24,043 bases of DNA from an uncultured Prevotella sp. (GCA_900554545.1 USHW01000033.1:1-24043), one strand, 5' to 3'; counted from the first letter of the stretch, positions 1-7,812 are shown. Made by a program: numbers and translations. Notes: generated from the sequence alone by a model not told the origin.

Positions 1-198
1 AAAAACAAGCCACCCAAAGAAAAAAACGGCGGCCGTCACCGCCCCGGTAAGCCAGCCCGTAAGCGGCCAGAACTCAACCACCGCGCGGTAACTCTCGCGC
101 GGAGGCTCGTGCAGACGCCACAAAGGCAGGCGCGTAAAGAAAATGAACGCCGCCCAAACGGGGTCGTACCATTTAGAAGTATTTAGTGATATGCGCAT
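1..198 (-). CDS. cobS: Adenosylcobinamide-GDP ribazoletransferase (cobalamin synthase), N-terminal part
   Basis: This is the first 66 codons of a gene that runs off the left edge of the window. CobS is an inner-membrane enzyme that joins adenosylcobinamide-GDP to alpha-ribazole (phosphate) in the last part of cobalamin assembly. The translated start contains the family N-terminal signature FFTRLPL (residues 20-26), followed by WPLTGWLTGAV and a hydrophobic segment that would be the first membrane helix. The start at 198 (MRISLNTSKWYDP) is the first ATG in frame and overlaps the end of cobT by 26 bp, which implies translational coupling. The order cobU-cobT-cobS supports the call. The remainder is not visible, so integrity cannot be judged. 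Confidence 0.88.
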   Translation of the reverse strand, partial: MRISLNTSKWYDPVWAAFIFFTRLPLWRLHEPPRESYRAVVEFWPLTGWLTGAVTAAVFFFGWLVF

Positions 199-1222
199 TC
201 TGAAAGTTGTTCATTTCGTTCAACATCCTCACCGAACTGTCGATAATCGGGTACGAGCAAAGTGCGCCCGTGCCCTCTCCGAGTCGCAGGCCGAGGCTCA
301 ACAGCGGCTCGGCACCAAGCATTTCGAGCAGTTTGCGGTGACCGCTTTCGTCGCCTACATGGCCGAAAACCATGTAGTCTATGGCTTCAGGATACTTCAT
401 TACGGCGGCCAACGCACAGGCCGACATTATGAACCCGTCAACCAACACAACCATTCTCAACTCGGCGGCGCGCAGCATCGCACCGACGGCGGCCACCATC
501 TCGAAGCCTCCGAAGTAGCGTATTATGGTGTCAAAGTCGTCGCAATCGGGCGTGATTTCAATGAAATGCTCCACCGCCTCGGCCAAAACCTCGAACTTAT
601 GGTTCACCCCCTTGTCGTCAAGTCCTGCCCCGGCACCAACGCACTCGGCAAGAGGCACGCCGCCAAGCAGGCTCATCCACACGCTTGAAGGCGACGTGTT
701 GGCTATGCCCATTTCCCCGATGCTTATTATGTTACACCCTTCGGCATGGCATCTGTCTACAAACTCCGCCCCGATGTCAATGGCCTTGGCATACTCTTCC
801 GCGCTCATGGCCGGGCCGTAGAGGAAGTCGCGCGTGCCGCGCGCTATCTTCCTGTCGATTATTCCACTGCAAGACGACAGGTCATAGTCCACGCCAACGT
901 CGACAAGAAACAGCTTGAAGCCGTGCTGCCGGCAAAACATGTTCACCCCTCCGCCGCCGTTTGCGAAGTTGAGCATCTGCTGCCACGTTATGTCGCGCGG
1001 CGACACGCTCACCCCTTCGCGCTCAATGCCGTGGTCGGCGGCAAAGAGCAGATGGCACGGATGCTCCAACCGTGGGGTCAGAGTCTGCTGTACAAGGCAT
1101 ATCTGCATGGCCAGTGTCTCAAGCCTTCCAAGCGAACCTTTGGGTTTGTTAAGGTTGTCAATCTTGTCCTGCACGGCCTGCCTTATGCCGTCGCCTACCG
1201 GTTTTATATCAAAAAGCCTCAT
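173..1222 (-). CDS. cobT: Nicotinate-nucleotide--dimethylbenzimidazole phosphoribosyltransferase
   Basis: CobT transfers phosphoribose from nicotinate mononucleotide to the lower-ligand base (classically dimethylbenzimidazole), giving alpha-ribazole phosphate for the cobalamin nucleotide loop; it is cytoplasmic. The 349-residue product is full length for the family. Visible signatures are KPKGSLGRLE (26-35), the AADHGIEREGVS segment, the INIxSIGEMGIANTSPSS-type region and RLGEGTGA near the end, where Glu316 aligns with the catalytic Glu317 of Salmonella CobT. The start at 1222 lies 13 bp after the cobU stop and the 3' end overlaps cobS, so the three genes form one minus-strand operon. No oddities were seen. 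Confidence 0.95.
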   Translation of the reverse strand: MRLFDIKPVGDGIRQAVQDKIDNLNKPKGSLGRLETLAMQICLVQQTLTPRLEHPCHLLFAADHGIEREGVSVSPRDITWQQMLNFANGGGGVNMFCRQHGFKLFLVDVGVDYDLSSCSGIIDRKIARGTRDFLYGPAMSAEEYAKAIDIGAEFVDRCHAEGCNIISIGEMGIANTSPSSVWMSLLGGVPLAECVGAGAGLDDKGVNHKFEVLAEAVEHFIEITPDCDDFDTIIRYFGGFEMVAAVGAMLRAAELRMVVLVDGFIMSACALAAVMKYPEAIDYMVFGHVGDESGHRKLLEMLGAEPLLSLGLRLGEGTGALCSYPIIDSSVRMLNEMNNFQNAHITKYF

Positions 1223-1235
1223 TATCGTATTTCAA

Positions 1236-1796
1236 TTAAATTCCAGAAACAATCCGCCTTACGATGTCACCGCCCTTGACCGGCACCGGAATGCCGCACA
1301 CCATGAGCGCCACCTCGTCGGCCTTTGACGCCACATACTGGTTCATCCACCCCTGCAAGTCGGTGAAACGACGCTGCACGGCGTTGCCGCTCACCTCTCC
1401 GCAGCCTATTTCATTAGTCACAAAGATGAACGTTGCGTCCTGGTCGGTGAACCTGTCAAACTCCTCTTTCATTTCGGCAAGAGCCTCGTCAACCGTCGGC
1501 TGGCGCTCGCCTGCGGCACGGTCGAAGAAGAAGTTGGTGCACCACAGCGTCACACAGTCTATCACAGCCACCTTTCCGTGTATGTCATGCCGGCTCAGAT
1601 ACTTCTCTTCCTCTATGTTCTGCCACTGCGGGCCGCGCCGTTGCTTATGACGTTCAACACGAAGTGCGAACTCATCGTCCCACACATGAGCCGTAGCTAT
1701 GTACACTGGCGACGGCGAAAGGGCGAGCGCAAGCCTCTCGGCACATACGCTTTTGCCAGAACGCTGGCCGCCGGTAACAAGTATAATCTTTTTCAT
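1236..1796 (-). CDS. cobU: Adenosylcobinamide kinase / adenosylcobinamide-phosphate guanylyltransferase
   Basis: CobU phosphorylates adenosylcobinamide and then guanylylates it, giving the AdoCbi-GDP substrate of CobS. The 186-residue product has a P-loop GGQRSGKS (9-16), the RHKQRRG motif whose His50 corresponds to the guanylylated histidine of Salmonella CobU, a DCVTLW segment and the conserved TNEIGCG...RRFTDLQG...NQ..A..ADEV block. I chose the ATG at 1796 rather than an in-frame ATG at 1862. The product then begins directly with the MKKIILVTGG strand, and the 1862 codon lies upstream of the predicted transcription start near 1842. It is the first gene of the cobU-cobT-cobS operon. No kinase or transferase residue appears lost. 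Confidence 0.95.
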   Translation of the reverse strand: MKKIILVTGGQRSGKSVCAERLALALSPSPVYIATAHVWDDEFALRVERHKQRRGPQWQNIEEEKYLSRHDIHGKVAVIDCVTLWCTNFFFDRAAGERQPTVDEALAEMKEEFDRFTDQDATFIFVTNEIGCGEVSGNAVQRRFTDLQGWMNQYVASKADEVALMVCGIPVPVKGGDIVRRIVSGI

Positions 1797-1814
1797 TTTC
1801 AAGGTTAAGTGATT

Positions 1815-1834
1815 GCATCCGCACAGGCGGATGC
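1815..1834 (-). promoter_or_regulatory. Hairpin in the cobU leader RNA
   Basis: A perfect 8-bp stem, GCATCCGC / GCGGATGC with a 4-nt loop, lies between the predicted transcription start (about 1842) and the cobU start codon (1796). With only about 45 nt of leader there is no room for a cobalamin riboswitch, so this is the only structural element seen in the leader. Its role (mRNA stability, translation control, protein site) is inference. Confidence 0.5.
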
Positions 1835-1848
1835 CGCCAATCTGCCTA

Positions 1849-1880
1849 CAAAGATAATGCAAACCGAGCGCAATGCAAAA
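1849..1880 (-). promoter_or_regulatory. Promoter of the cobU-cobT-cobS operon
   Basis: Read on the minus strand, a -33 element TTTTG (1880-1876) is followed after 19 bp by TATCTTTG (1856-1849), a match to the Bacteroidetes primary sigma consensus TTTG-N19-TAnnTTTG. Transcription would start near 1842. The site decides the cobU start codon. Confidence 0.8.
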
Positions 1881-1887
1881 TAAATTA

Positions 1888-1914
1888 ATGAATATCCGCA
1901 GAGCGGATATTCAT
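1888..1914. repeat. 12-bp stem inverted repeat upstream of the cob promoter
   Basis: A perfect inverted repeat, ATGAATATCCGC and GCGGATATTCAT, separated by AGA. It sits 8 bp upstream of the cobU -33 element and shares the core ATCCGC(N3-4)GCGGAT with the hairpin in the cobU leader. It could be an operator or a transcript hairpin; nothing in the sequence decides between these. Confidence 0.6.
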
Positions 1915-2115
1915 AGAAGTTAAAGGAGTTAAAGAAGTTATCACGTCGCTTCGCTCCGTTAGAAATTAAAGCCAAATGCTTTGTCGGATGTTTTCAATAA
2001 GGCCATAGTTCTTTAAGTAAACATGGAAATTAAAGGAATTGGAGAAGTTATCACGTCGCTTCGCTCCGTTAGAAGTTAAAGCCGAATGCCTTTCCGGGTG
2101 TTTTCAATAAGGCGG
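1915..2115. repeat. Two tandem copies of a 110-bp-period repeat
   Basis: Copy A (1915-2005) and copy B (2025-2115) align at exactly 110 bp offset. Both contain GAAGTTATCACGTCGCTTCG, then CTCCGTTAGAA(A/G)TTAAAGCC and, further on, TTTTCAATAAGGC. Shorter relatives occur at 18153-18247 and at the right edge (23971-24043). No open reading frame is supported here. The AAGTTAAAG words make it look like a dispersed intergenic repeat family rather than a gene. Confidence 0.85.
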
Positions 2116-2156
2116 AAAGCGCGCCGTTGCTAACCGCCTGACTATCAACCGATTTC

Positions 2157-2244
2157 CAATATGCCATCTTTTACGTTGCAAAAGATGGCCTTTTACACGC
2201 CAAAAGGTGGCCTTTTGCATCCCGAAAGGCCACCTTTCGCAAAA
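2157..2244. repeat. Array 1 of four tandem 22-bp palindromic units
   Basis: Four consecutive 22-bp units begin at 2157, 2179, 2201 and 2223. The core of each is an inverted repeat, best form AAAAGG-TGG-CCTTTT or its complement AAAAGG-CCA-CCTTTT, with a 7-nt linker. The first unit is degenerate in its left half. The array lies between the divergent cob and ompA promoters. The same four-unit layout recurs at 3850, 10355, 13521 and 20735. Confidence 0.9.
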
Positions 2245-2427
2245 CCACAGGCATGACGCCCATTAACAAGTCCTGATTTTCGACATCTACGCAAGCCAAA
2301 AACAGACTTATTTTCAATTTGTAACCACCTGTAATACAAACATATACCAAAAGCCTTACGATATTGTCCTATTATTCGCTAAATTTAATCTTTTCAAGAG
2401 TTTATGATACGATTTTAATGAAATAGT
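2245..2427. other. A+T-rich intergenic stretch without a recognised gene
   Basis: No supported coding sequence or RNA gene was seen between array 1 and the ompA promoter. The only possible signal is a minus-strand copy of the motif GAAAATCAGGA...TTGTTA (2262-2281) that also accompanies other 22-bp arrays. Confidence 0.5.
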
Positions 2428-2458
2428 TTTGCAAACTTAATTCTTATCACTATCTTTG
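2428..2458 (+). promoter_or_regulatory. Promoter of the OmpA-family gene
   Basis: TTTG (2428-2431), 19 bp, then TATCTTTG (2451-2458): an exact fit to the Bacteroidetes vegetative promoter. The start would be near 2465, giving a 5' leader of about 65 nt that is A+T-rich and lacks a clear Shine-Dalgarno site, as is common for highly expressed genes in this phylum. Confidence 0.85.
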
Positions 2459-2529
2459 TAAAAGTTCATATAGGTATATAGTTATAAAAAGAGAAGTTTT
2501 CAACATTGTAGAATTTAAATTATCACAAC

Positions 2530-3681
2530 ATGAAGAAGTTTATTTTAATGCTTTCAGCTATAGCCATTACGGCTACAGTATCGGCGCAGACCGTCGAGGA
2601 AAGCAAGACGTTTGACAACGTTTACATCGGTATAAACGGCGGATTTGCAACAAAATCAACCGCACACGGCTGGTTCAACAACCTCAACCCGAACCTCGGA
2701 GTACGCATCGGACGCTATTTCACCCCTGTGTTCGGCCTCGCCGTCGAGAGCAACGTGTATCTTTCCAACAAGCCATACCCTTCAATCAAGACGTTTGTAC
2801 GCTCGATGAACACGTCACTGCTTGGTACAGTGAACTTCACCAACTGGTTCGGCGGCTACAAAGGCGAACCGAGAGTGTTCGAGGTTTACGGACTCTATGG
2901 CTTGGGCTGGGGACACGTGTTCGGACATCCGTCTGAATACACTCACGACAACATGCTCACATCAAAGGCCGGAATTGACTTTGCCTTCAACCTCGGAAAG
3001 GCCAAGGCTTGGCAGATTTACATCGAACCGGCCATGATATGGACGCTCGCAGGCAACAACGCAGTGCGCGACAACGAGGTGCAGTATGACCTCAACGAGT
3101 CTGGCTTCCAGCTCAACGTTGGTTTCATCTACAAGTTCAAGAACTCAAACGGCACCCACAACTTCAAGATTGCGGAGCTGCGTGACCAGTCGGAAATCGA
3201 CGCCCTCAACGCGAAAATCAACGACCTGCGCAGCGACCTCAACGACAAGGACGGACAGCTGGCCGCCAAGGACCGCCAGATAGCCGACCTGCAGAAGGCT
3301 CTTGACGAATGCAACAACAAGCCGGTGCCCGTTTACGAGAAGCCAGCTACTGTCACAAACCTCCAGCCTACGGTGCTCTTCCGCCAAGGCAAGTCGGTTG
3401 TTGACCCGGCACAGTACGCTCCGATTGAACTGATTGCACAGTACATGAAGAACCATCCCGAGGCCAAAGTCGAGATTAAAGGCTACGCTTCACCCGAAGG
3501 CTCGGCCGAACTTAACCAGAAACTGTCAGAGGCCCGCGCCGAGGCTGTAAAGAAAATACTTGTCAACAAGTACAAGATTTCAGCCGACCGCCTCACCACC
3601 AAGGGCTGCGGAGCTACCGACCAGCTGTTCGAGCAGGTTGAGTTCAACCGCGTGGCAACATTCAACGACAATACAAAATAA
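2530..3681 (+). CDS. OmpA-family outer-membrane protein with peptidoglycan-binding domain
   Basis: A 383-residue exported protein. Residues 1-19 are a signal peptide (basic MKK, hydrophobic core, cleavage at VSA-Q). Residues about 25-205 are rich in aromatic, alternating segments with the GIYIG/VGFIYKF style of an eight-strand barrel. Residues about 215-265 form a predicted coiled coil (ELRDQSEIDALNAKINDL and following heptads). Residues about 275-380 are an OmpA C-terminal domain, with the NQKLSEARAEAV helix and an FNRVA motif, that would hold peptidoglycan. The likely role is a structural link between outer membrane and cell wall, as for major Bacteroidales OmpA proteins. It is monocistronic: own promoter, and a terminator 24 bp after the stop. 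The coiled-coil insert between barrel and OmpA domain is typical of this lineage. Confidence 0.9.
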   Translation: MKKFILMLSAIAITATVSAQTVEESKTFDNVYIGINGGFATKSTAHGWFNNLNPNLGVRIGRYFTPVFGLAVESNVYLSNKPYPSIKTFVRSMNTSLLGTVNFTNWFGGYKGEPRVFEVYGLYGLGWGHVFGHPSEYTHDNMLTSKAGIDFAFNLGKAKAWQIYIEPAMIWTLAGNNAVRDNEVQYDLNESGFQLNVGFIYKFKNSNGTHNFKIAELRDQSEIDALNAKINDLRSDLNDKDGQLAAKDRQIADLQKALDECNNKPVPVYEKPATVTNLQPTVLFRQGKSVVDPAQYAPIELIAQYMKNHPEAKVEIKGYASPEGSAELNQKLSEARAEAVKKILVNKYKISADRLTTKGCGATDQLFEQVEFNRVATFNDNTK

Positions 3682-3704
3682 TATCAGAACAAGCCTATAT
3701 AACC

Positions 3705-3745
3705 AAGGCGCACCCGGCAACCGGGCGCGCCTTTTTTCTTTTTTT
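3705..3745 (+). terminator. Rho-independent terminator of the OmpA gene
   Basis: Outer stem AAGGCGC / GCGCCTT, inner stem CCCGG-CAA-CCGGG, followed by a T-rich run (TTTTTTCTTTTTTT). It lies just after the TAA of the OmpA gene. Confidence 0.92.
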
Positions 3746-3849
3746 AATTGAGAATGGAGAATTGAAGATGTAGAATTATAATTAGCTTTGTCAACAGGCA
3801 ACATTAAAGGTAATCATAATTCTCCATTCACAATCCTCCATTCTCAATT
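3746..3849. repeat. Inverted repeat of GAGAATGGAG words
   Basis: AATTGAGAATGGAGAATT (3746-3763) is mirrored by a right part at 3818-3849 that contains AATTCTCCATTC and CCTCCATTCTCAATT. This is an imperfect long hairpin, related in style to AATTCATAATT words at 19059-19131. No coding potential is supported. Confidence 0.7.
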
Positions 3850-3937
3850 TAAGAGGTGGCCTTTTACCGTCCAAAAGGCCACCTTTCAGCATGTAAAAGG
3901 CCATGTTTTGCAGGATAAAAGACAGCATATTGCCAAT
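3850..3937. repeat. Array 2 of four tandem 22-bp palindromic units
   Basis: Units start at 3850, 3872, 3894 and 3916. Cores include GAGGTGGCCTTTT, AAAAGGCCACCTTT and AAAAGGCCATGTTTT; the last unit is degenerate. It lies in the gap upstream of the ilv promoter. Confidence 0.88.
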
Positions 3938-4158
3938 AGCTTGATTATCAACAAGTTACATGAACGCCGCAAAACAGGTAGGAAAAGCTGGCCAAACACA
4001 TTGCAATGACGGTTAAAACAACCCGGCACCGGCGGCATTTGAAGCGCCAAACGGCCGCAAGCCGGGCGGCAAAAAACGGCAAACATTGCACATTTATGCG
4101 TAAAACGTGTATTTTAATACCAAACCGTTACTTTTTAATCGATTTTAATTTCAATTAT
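3938..4158. other. Intergenic stretch upstream of ilvD without a recognised gene
   Basis: Nothing coding is supported. The motif GATTATCAACAAGTTAC (3943-3959) next to array 2 resembles sequences beside arrays 1, 4 and 5. The stretch becomes A+T-rich toward the ilv promoter. Confidence 0.5.
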
Positions 4159-4172
4159 TGACAAAATTGTCA
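4159..4172. promoter_or_regulatory. Possible operator upstream of the ilv promoter
   Basis: A perfect dyad, TGACAA-AA-TTGTCA, centred about 24 bp upstream of the -33 element of the ilv promoter. A dimeric activator site is plausible at this position. No regulator is encoded nearby, so its partner is unknown. Confidence 0.45.
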
Positions 4173-4188
4173 TATTTATTGAAAAACA

Positions 4189-4221
4189 TGTTGTCCGTTC
4201 AATGAAAATGATGTACCTTTG
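4189..4221 (+). promoter_or_regulatory. Promoter of the ilv operon
   Basis: TGTTG (4189-4193), 20 bp, then TACCTTTG (4214-4221). Transcription would start near 4228, leaving a leader of only about 35 nt with no room for a leader-peptide attenuator. Confidence 0.78.
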
Positions 4222-4249
4222 CACGAACAAGCAATAAAAATACTTTAAC

Positions 4250-4255
4250 GGGAGG
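4250..4255 (+). promoter_or_regulatory. Strong Shine-Dalgarno site of ilvD
   Basis: GGGAGG lies 7 nt before the ATG at 4263. Such a clear site is unusual among the genes of this window and fixes the ilvD start. Confidence 0.8.
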
Positions 4256-4262
4256 TTTTCAC

Positions 4263-6065
4263 ATGAAGCATCAGTTAAGGAGTTCGGTATGCACAGACGG
4301 CCGCCGCATGGTTGGTGCAAGGGCGTTGTGGGTGGCTTCGGGAATGAAACGTGAACAATTCGGCAAGCCTATCATAGCAATAGTCAATTCTTTCACGCAG
4401 TTTGTGCCGGGACATACGCACCTGCACGACATCGGACAAATAGTGAAAGCCGAAATAGAGCGCATGGGATGCTACGCTGCGGAGTTCAACACGATAGCCA
4501 TAGACGACGGCATAGCAATGGGACACGACGGCATGTTGTACTCGCTGCCGTCGCGCGACATCATCGCCGACTCGGTTGAATACATGGTGAACGCACACAA
4601 GGCGGACGCGATGATTTGCATATCCAACTGCGACAAGGTGACGCCCGGAATGCTGATGGCTGCCATGAGGCTCAACATCCCCACCGTGTTCTGCAGCGGC
4701 GGACCTATGGAAGCCGGACAGTGGCGCGGCGAGAACGCCGACCTCATCACGGCGATGGTGAAGGGTGCCGACCCAAGTGTAAGCGACGACGATATTAAGG
4801 AGATAGAACAGTGCGCCTGTCCGGGCTGCGGCTGCTGCTCGGGGATGTTCACCGCCAACTCGATGAACTCGCTGACAGAGGCCGTCGGACTGGCTCTGCC
4901 CGGCAACGGAACCATACTTGCCACGCACGAAAACCGCATAAGGCTGTTCAAGGACGCGGCACGGCAGGTGGTTGAAAACGCCTTCAGGTATTATGAATAC
5001 GGCGACGAAAGCGTATTGCCGCGCAACATCGCCACGCGCGCGGCCTTCCTCAACGCGATGGCTCTTGACATTGCGATGGGCGGAAGCACCAACACCGTGC
5101 TGCACCTGCTGGCCGTAGCGCAGGAAGCCGGCGCCGACTTCACGATGAAAGACATCGACACGCTTAGCCGACGGGTGCCCTGCCTGTGCAAGCTCGCACC
5201 CAACACGCAGAAGTACAGCGTGCAGGAATGCAACCGTGCAGGCGGCATACTCGGGATAATGAACGAACTGGCAAAGGGCGGTCTCATTGATACCGGCGTG
5301 AAACGGGTTGACGGCAAGACCCTCGGCGAGCAGCTGAAGAAATACGACATAACCGTAAACGCCATCGACCCGGAGGCCGACCGCATATACAAAAGCGCTC
5401 CGGGACGCAGGTTCTCCACGCAAATGGGTTCGCAGAACGAGCGTTGGGGCACGCTTGACACCGACCGCACAGGCGGCTGCATACGCGACATAGCCCACGC
5501 ATATACCAAGGACGGCGGCCTGGCCGTGCTCTACGGAAACATCGCTCAGGACGGATGCGTGGTGAAAACAGCCGGCGTTGACCTGTCAATATGGAAGTTC
5601 CGCGGCCCTGCCAAGGTGTTCGACTCGCAGGAAGACGCCTGCGAAGGCATACTCGGCGGCAAGGTGAAGAGCGGCGACTGCGTGGTAATAACCCACGAAG
5701 GGCCTAAAGGCGGCCCCGGAATGCAGGAGATGCTATACCCCACCTCTTATATTAAGAGCATGCACCTCGGCACGGAATGCGCCCTCATCACCGACGGACG
5801 CTTCAGCGGAGGGACGTCGGGGCTTAGCATAGGGCACGTCTCACCCGAAGCGGCGGCAGGCGGAAACATCGGCAAAATAATCGACGGAGACATCATAGAG
5901 ATAGACATTCCCAACCGTTCAATCAACGTATGCCTGTCTGAAAGCGAGCTGGCGGCACGCAGGCAACGTCCGCTTACGCGGCAACGCACGGTAAGCAAGG
6001 CGCTTCGGGCATACGCACAAAGCGTAAGCTCGGCTGACAAGGGCGGAGTGAGGATAATCGAATAA
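4263..6065 (+). CDS. ilvD: Dihydroxy-acid dehydratase
   Basis: IlvD dehydrates 2,3-dihydroxy-isovalerate and 2,3-dihydroxy-3-methylvalerate to the 2-oxo acids that precede valine, leucine and isoleucine; it is a cytoplasmic iron-sulfur enzyme. The 600 residues match the usual length. Visible motifs are GARALWVASG, NSFTQFVPGH, IDDGIAMGHDGM, SNCDKVTPGM with cluster-ligand Cys123, CACPGCGCCSGMFTANSMN with several cysteines (184-192), and TDGRFSGGTSGLSIGHVSPEA near the C-terminus. The start is fixed by GGGAGG just upstream. It is the first gene of the ilv operon, with a 23-bp gap to ilvB. The family usually reads CPTCGSCSGMF where this protein has CPGCGCCSGMF; the functional cysteines appear retained. 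Confidence 0.96.
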   Translation: MKHQLRSSVCTDGRRMVGARALWVASGMKREQFGKPIIAIVNSFTQFVPGHTHLHDIGQIVKAEIERMGCYAAEFNTIAIDDGIAMGHDGMLYSLPSRDIIADSVEYMVNAHKADAMICISNCDKVTPGMLMAAMRLNIPTVFCSGGPMEAGQWRGENADLITAMVKGADPSVSDDDIKEIEQCACPGCGCCSGMFTANSMNSLTEAVGLALPGNGTILATHENRIRLFKDAARQVVENAFRYYEYGDESVLPRNIATRAAFLNAMALDIAMGGSTNTVLHLLAVAQEAGADFTMKDIDTLSRRVPCLCKLAPNTQKYSVQECNRAGGILGIMNELAKGGLIDTGVKRVDGKTLGEQLKKYDITVNAIDPEADRIYKSAPGRRFSTQMGSQNERWGTLDTDRTGGCIRDIAHAYTKDGGLAVLYGNIAQDGCVVKTAGVDLSIWKFRGPAKVFDSQEDACEGILGGKVKSGDCVVITHEGPKGGPGMQEMLYPTSYIKSMHLGTECALITDGRFSGGTSGLSIGHVSPEAAAGGNIGKIIDGDIIEIDIPNRSINVCLSESELAARRQRPLTRQRTVSKALRAYAQSVSSADKGGVRIIE

Positions 6066-6088
6066 GATACAAGTAACAGCAAGTGGTA

Positions 6089-7798
6089 ATGCCAAAAGAA
6101 ACGATGACGGGAGCGGAAGTGCTCATGAAGGCGTTGAAAGCCGAAGGGGTTGAAACCATATTCGGTTATCCCGGAGGAGCCATCATGCCGGTATTCGACG
6201 CTCTCTACAACCATACACGCGGCGAAAACAAGGATTTCAAGCATATACTTGTACGCCACGAACAGTCTGCCGCACATGCAGCCGAAGGCTATGCGAGGGT
6301 AAGCGGCAAAGTTGGAGTGTGCCTCGTGACGAGCGGTCCGGGCGTAACCAACACGCTGACGGGCATCGCCGACGCCATGATGGACTCTACTCCAATCGTG
6401 GTTATTGCCGGCCAGGTAAGCATTTCGGCATTGGGCACGGACGCATTTCAGGAAGTTGACCTTGTTGGAGTTGCCCAGCCAATAAGCAAATGGAGCTACC
6501 AAATACGCCGTGCGGAGGACATCGCATGGGCGGTCAGCCGTGCTTTCTACATCGCAAGGTCTGGAAGACCCGGCCCGGTAGTGCTCGATTTTCCAAGAAA
6601 CGCACAGACAAGCACCACCGAATACAAGCCTTGCCATGTCGATTTAGTCAGGAGTTACGTGGCATATCCTGCCCTGAACGAGGACTCTGTGAGGCAAGCC
6701 GCTGAACTGATTAACGCCGCCAAGAAGCCGATGGCACTTGTAGGACAAGGTGTTGAGCTTGGAAACGCACAGGAAGAGCTTGCCGGATTTCTTGAAAAAG
6801 CCGACATCCCGGCCGCCCGGACACTGCTCGGCTTGTCGGCGTTGCCGTCAAACCATCCGCTGAACGTAGGCATGCTGGGCATGCACGGCAACTATGCGCC
6901 TAACATGAAGACGCTTGAATGCGACGTACTCATCGCCATTGGTATGCGTTTCAGCGAAAGGGTAACGGGCGAACTGTCAACATACGCCAAGCAGGCGAAA
7001 ATCATCCACCTTGACATAGACAAGTCGGAGATTGACAAGAACGTTAAAACCGACGTGGCGGTGGTAGCCGACTGCAAGGTGTCTCTGCCTGCAATAACGC
7101 GCCTTTTGCATAAAAACAGCCATAAGGAGTGGATTGAAAGCTTCAAGCCTCTTTACGAAACAGAATATGAAAAGGTAATAAGCCCGGCCATACATCCTGC
7201 CGACGGTCCCCTGCTTATGGGCGAAGTGGTGAACACTGTGTCAGAAGCCACCGGCGGAGAGGCCATACTTGTCAACGATGTCGGCCTCAACCAGATGTTC
7301 TCCTGCCGCTATTTCAAGATTAACAGGAAGCGTTCCATTGCGAGCAGCGGCGGCCTCGGCACTATGGGTTACGGTCTTCCGGCCGCCATCGGGGCGACGT
7401 TCGGCTCGCCGGGACGCACCGTCTGCATGTTCACAGGTGACGGATGCCTGCAAATGAGCATACATGAGTTAGGCACAATCATGGAGAACCGCATCCCGGT
7501 AAAGGTCATCCTGATGAACAACAACTATCTCGGCAACGTAAGACAGTGGCAGGACATGTTCTACGAAGGCCGCCGTTCGTTCACCCAAATGCAAAATCCT
7601 GACTACGGGAAGATAAGCTCCGCCTACGGGATAGCGTACTCCCTGGTGACAAGCCGTGACAAGTTGAAGGCCGAAGTGGAAAAGATGCTCGCCACAGAAG
7701 GGCCGTACATACTGGAATGTGCAGTGAAGGAAGAAGAGAACGTGCTGCCGATGATTCCACCGGGAAAGTCAATCTGCGACATGCTTTTGGAGCTATAA
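6089..7798 (+). CDS. ilvB: Acetolactate synthase, catalytic (large) subunit
   Basis: This ThDP-dependent enzyme condenses two pyruvates to acetolactate, or pyruvate with 2-oxobutyrate to acetohydroxybutyrate, the first common step of branched-chain amino acid synthesis. The 569-residue product shows the three ThDP-enzyme domains: N-terminal GYPGGAIMPVFDAL with the cofactor-activating Glu58 in VRHEQSAAHAAEGYAR, a central FAD-type domain, and a C-terminal ThDP site GDGCLQMS...NNNYLG (GDG-NN motif). I chose the ATG at 6089 (MPKETMTGAE); a GTG two codons upstream at 6083 is possible but unnecessary. The partner small subunit follows 14 bp downstream. Confidence 0.95.
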   Translation: MPKETMTGAEVLMKALKAEGVETIFGYPGGAIMPVFDALYNHTRGENKDFKHILVRHEQSAAHAAEGYARVSGKVGVCLVTSGPGVTNTLTGIADAMMDSTPIVVIAGQVSISALGTDAFQEVDLVGVAQPISKWSYQIRRAEDIAWAVSRAFYIARSGRPGPVVLDFPRNAQTSTTEYKPCHVDLVRSYVAYPALNEDSVRQAAELINAAKKPMALVGQGVELGNAQEELAGFLEKADIPAARTLLGLSALPSNHPLNVGMLGMHGNYAPNMKTLECDVLIAIGMRFSERVTGELSTYAKQAKIIHLDIDKSEIDKNVKTDVAVVADCKVSLPAITRLLHKNSHKEWIESFKPLYETEYEKVISPAIHPADGPLLMGEVVNTVSEATGGEAILVNDVGLNQMFSCRYFKINRKRSIASSGGLGTMGYGLPAAIGATFGSPGRTVCMFTGDGCLQMSIHELGTIMENRIPVKVILMNNNYLGNVRQWQDMFYEGRRSFTQMQNPDYGKISSAYGIAYSLVTSRDKLKAEVEKMLATEGPYILECAVKEEENVLPMIPPGKSICDMLLEL

Positions 7799-7812
7799 AC
7801 AAAGACAAGACA

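Noticed and set aside
1797..1862. N-terminal extension of CobU from the ATG at 1862
   Set aside because: The extra 22 residues precede the family's first beta strand and lie upstream of the predicted transcription start.
1797..2000. Cobalamin riboswitch upstream of cobU
   Set aside because: The promoter leaves only about 45 nt of leader, and no B12-box-like core was seen; only a small hairpin is present.
2157..2244. CRISPR array interpretation of the 22-bp repeats
   Set aside because: Units are contiguous imperfect palindromes with 7-nt linkers, not identical repeats with unique 30-nt spacers, and no cas genes are present.
4222..4262. Leader-peptide attenuator before ilvD
   Set aside because: The predicted leader is about 35 nt, with no Leu/Ile/Val codon run and no terminator hairpin.
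4275..5498. Long open frame (407 codons) on the minus strand opposite ilvD
   Set aside because: It is an antisense shadow of a high-G+C, well-recognised gene; the translation is rich in Arg/His/Val without family motifs and has no promoter.
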